This document shows positions 63,719-64,000 of a DNA stretch of 64,000 nt, one piece after another. The notes below the pieces were generated by a model, which saw only the letters and a program-made list of their open reading frames with translations, ran no database searches and was not told the DNA's origin. The DNA is taken from assembly GCF_001544375.1 (NCBI RefSeq), contig NZ_BCQJ01000001.1, positions 62,001-126,000 of the forward strand, written 5' to 3'. The translations under genes were made by a program, and so were the position numbers. This DNA is from Enterococcus canis NBRC 100695. Its GTDB lineage: Bacteria > Bacillota > Bacilli > Lactobacillales > Enterococcaceae. Position 1 is the first letter of the stretch; every line of letters begins with the position of its first letter.

Positions 63719-64000
63719 TTATTCCATATTTGAGTGTTGCTTGTTCGCGTCGTCGTTAGAAACCTTCAATTTGCGGCTTAACTCTAGACAGATATAATCC
63801 AATTGAATGTGCAGCGTTTGATCAAAGAGTGTGCTAAGTAACTGAATTGATTTCCCATTTCCCGTCTTGGTTGCACCGGGAATTACTAAAACTTGTGATG
63901 CTAAAGTGCCTAGTGGTGAATCAGCTTTACTAGTGATACCTAAGACGGCCGTCCCTTGCTTGCGAGCTTTCTCAGCTAAGCTGACAATGGTGCTGGTGGT
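63719..64000 (-). CDS. SIS-domain protein, 6-phospho-3-hexuloisomerase-like (partial)
   Basis: The last 93 codons of a minus-strand gene cut by the window edge. LAEKARKQGTAVLGITSKADSPLGTLASQVLVIPGATKTG and FDQTLHIQLDYICLELSRKL match the C-terminal half of HxlB/SIS sugar-phosphate isomerases. It ends 15 bases before the permease start, so it is the upstream gene of the same operon. The rest lies outside the window. Confidence 0.7.
   Translation of the reverse strand, partial: TTSTIVSLAEKARKQGTAVLGITSKADSPLGTLASQVLVIPGATKTGNGKSIQLLSTLFDQTLHIQLDYICLELSRKLKVSNDDANKQHSNME

Overview
The window looks like a chromosomal segment of a Lactobacillales firmicute, most likely an Enterococcus or close Enterococcaceae relative. 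The evidence is: strong AGGAGG-type ribosome binding sites; a core gene order shared with Bacillus/Enterococcus (xerD-ribT-scpA-scpB-rluB, ypbB-recQ-LysM-cmk-rpsA-der-hup, ypiA-ypiB, ypjD-cca, thyA-folA, ypmR-ypmS-msrA-yozE); a MapZ-like division protein; a FMN riboswitch in front of ribU; and a type II-A CRISPR locus with the repeat and tracrRNA type seen in Streptococcus, Listeria and Enterococcus. The species cannot be settled from the sequence. No rRNA, tRNA, insertion sequence or prophage was found.

Layout. 1-6.3 kb: MFS transporter with a nucleoside phosphorylase, a MapZ-like protein, azlCD and cvfB. 6.3-15.3 kb: fur behind a PerR-like box, xerD-ribT-scpAB-rluB, riboswitch-ribU, ferredoxin divergent from ypbB-recQ, and a LysM protein. 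15.4-29.5 kb: cmk, rpsA, der, hup with a structured leader, a TPR operon, yitT, ypjD, cca, an ABC-F protein, thyA-folA. 29.5-41.2 kb: hemolysin III homologue, two degV genes, the ypmR/ypmS/msrA/yozE cluster, ctpA-like protease, signal peptidase, a flavin disulfide-reductase-like protein, oleate hydratase, an LCP protein. 41.3-45.9 kb: a FusB/FusC-type EF-G-binding protein behind an apparent leader-peptide attenuator, MFS, MBL-fold hydrolase, CorA. 46.1-52.9 kb: tracrRNA(-), cas9-cas1-cas2-csn2 and an 11-repeat array. 53.1-57.2 kb: an XRE regulator pair and a cytochrome bd operon. 57.2-64 kb: a membrane-anchored protein, an S41-like protein, and a minus-strand operon of SIS protein, transporter, hydantoinase and zinc peptidase.

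Main observations. (1) cas9 carries an in-frame TGA at codon 18, exactly the conserved Trp of the RuvC-I motif. The other 1,302 codons, cas1, cas2, csn2, the tracrRNA and the array look intact, so the locus is either freshly disabled, read through at UGA, or restarted to give a protein without the RuvC-I aspartate. (2) The cytochrome bd operon has two separate lesions: a -1 shift in an A-run of cydA and a TAA at codon 43 of cydB. (3) The EF-G-binding protein gene is preceded by a promoter, a 14-codon leader ORF and competing hairpins, one of which can cover the ribosome binding site. All other genes in the window read cleanly, which makes base-calling error a less likely explanation for every lesion, although the A-run in cydA remains suspect.
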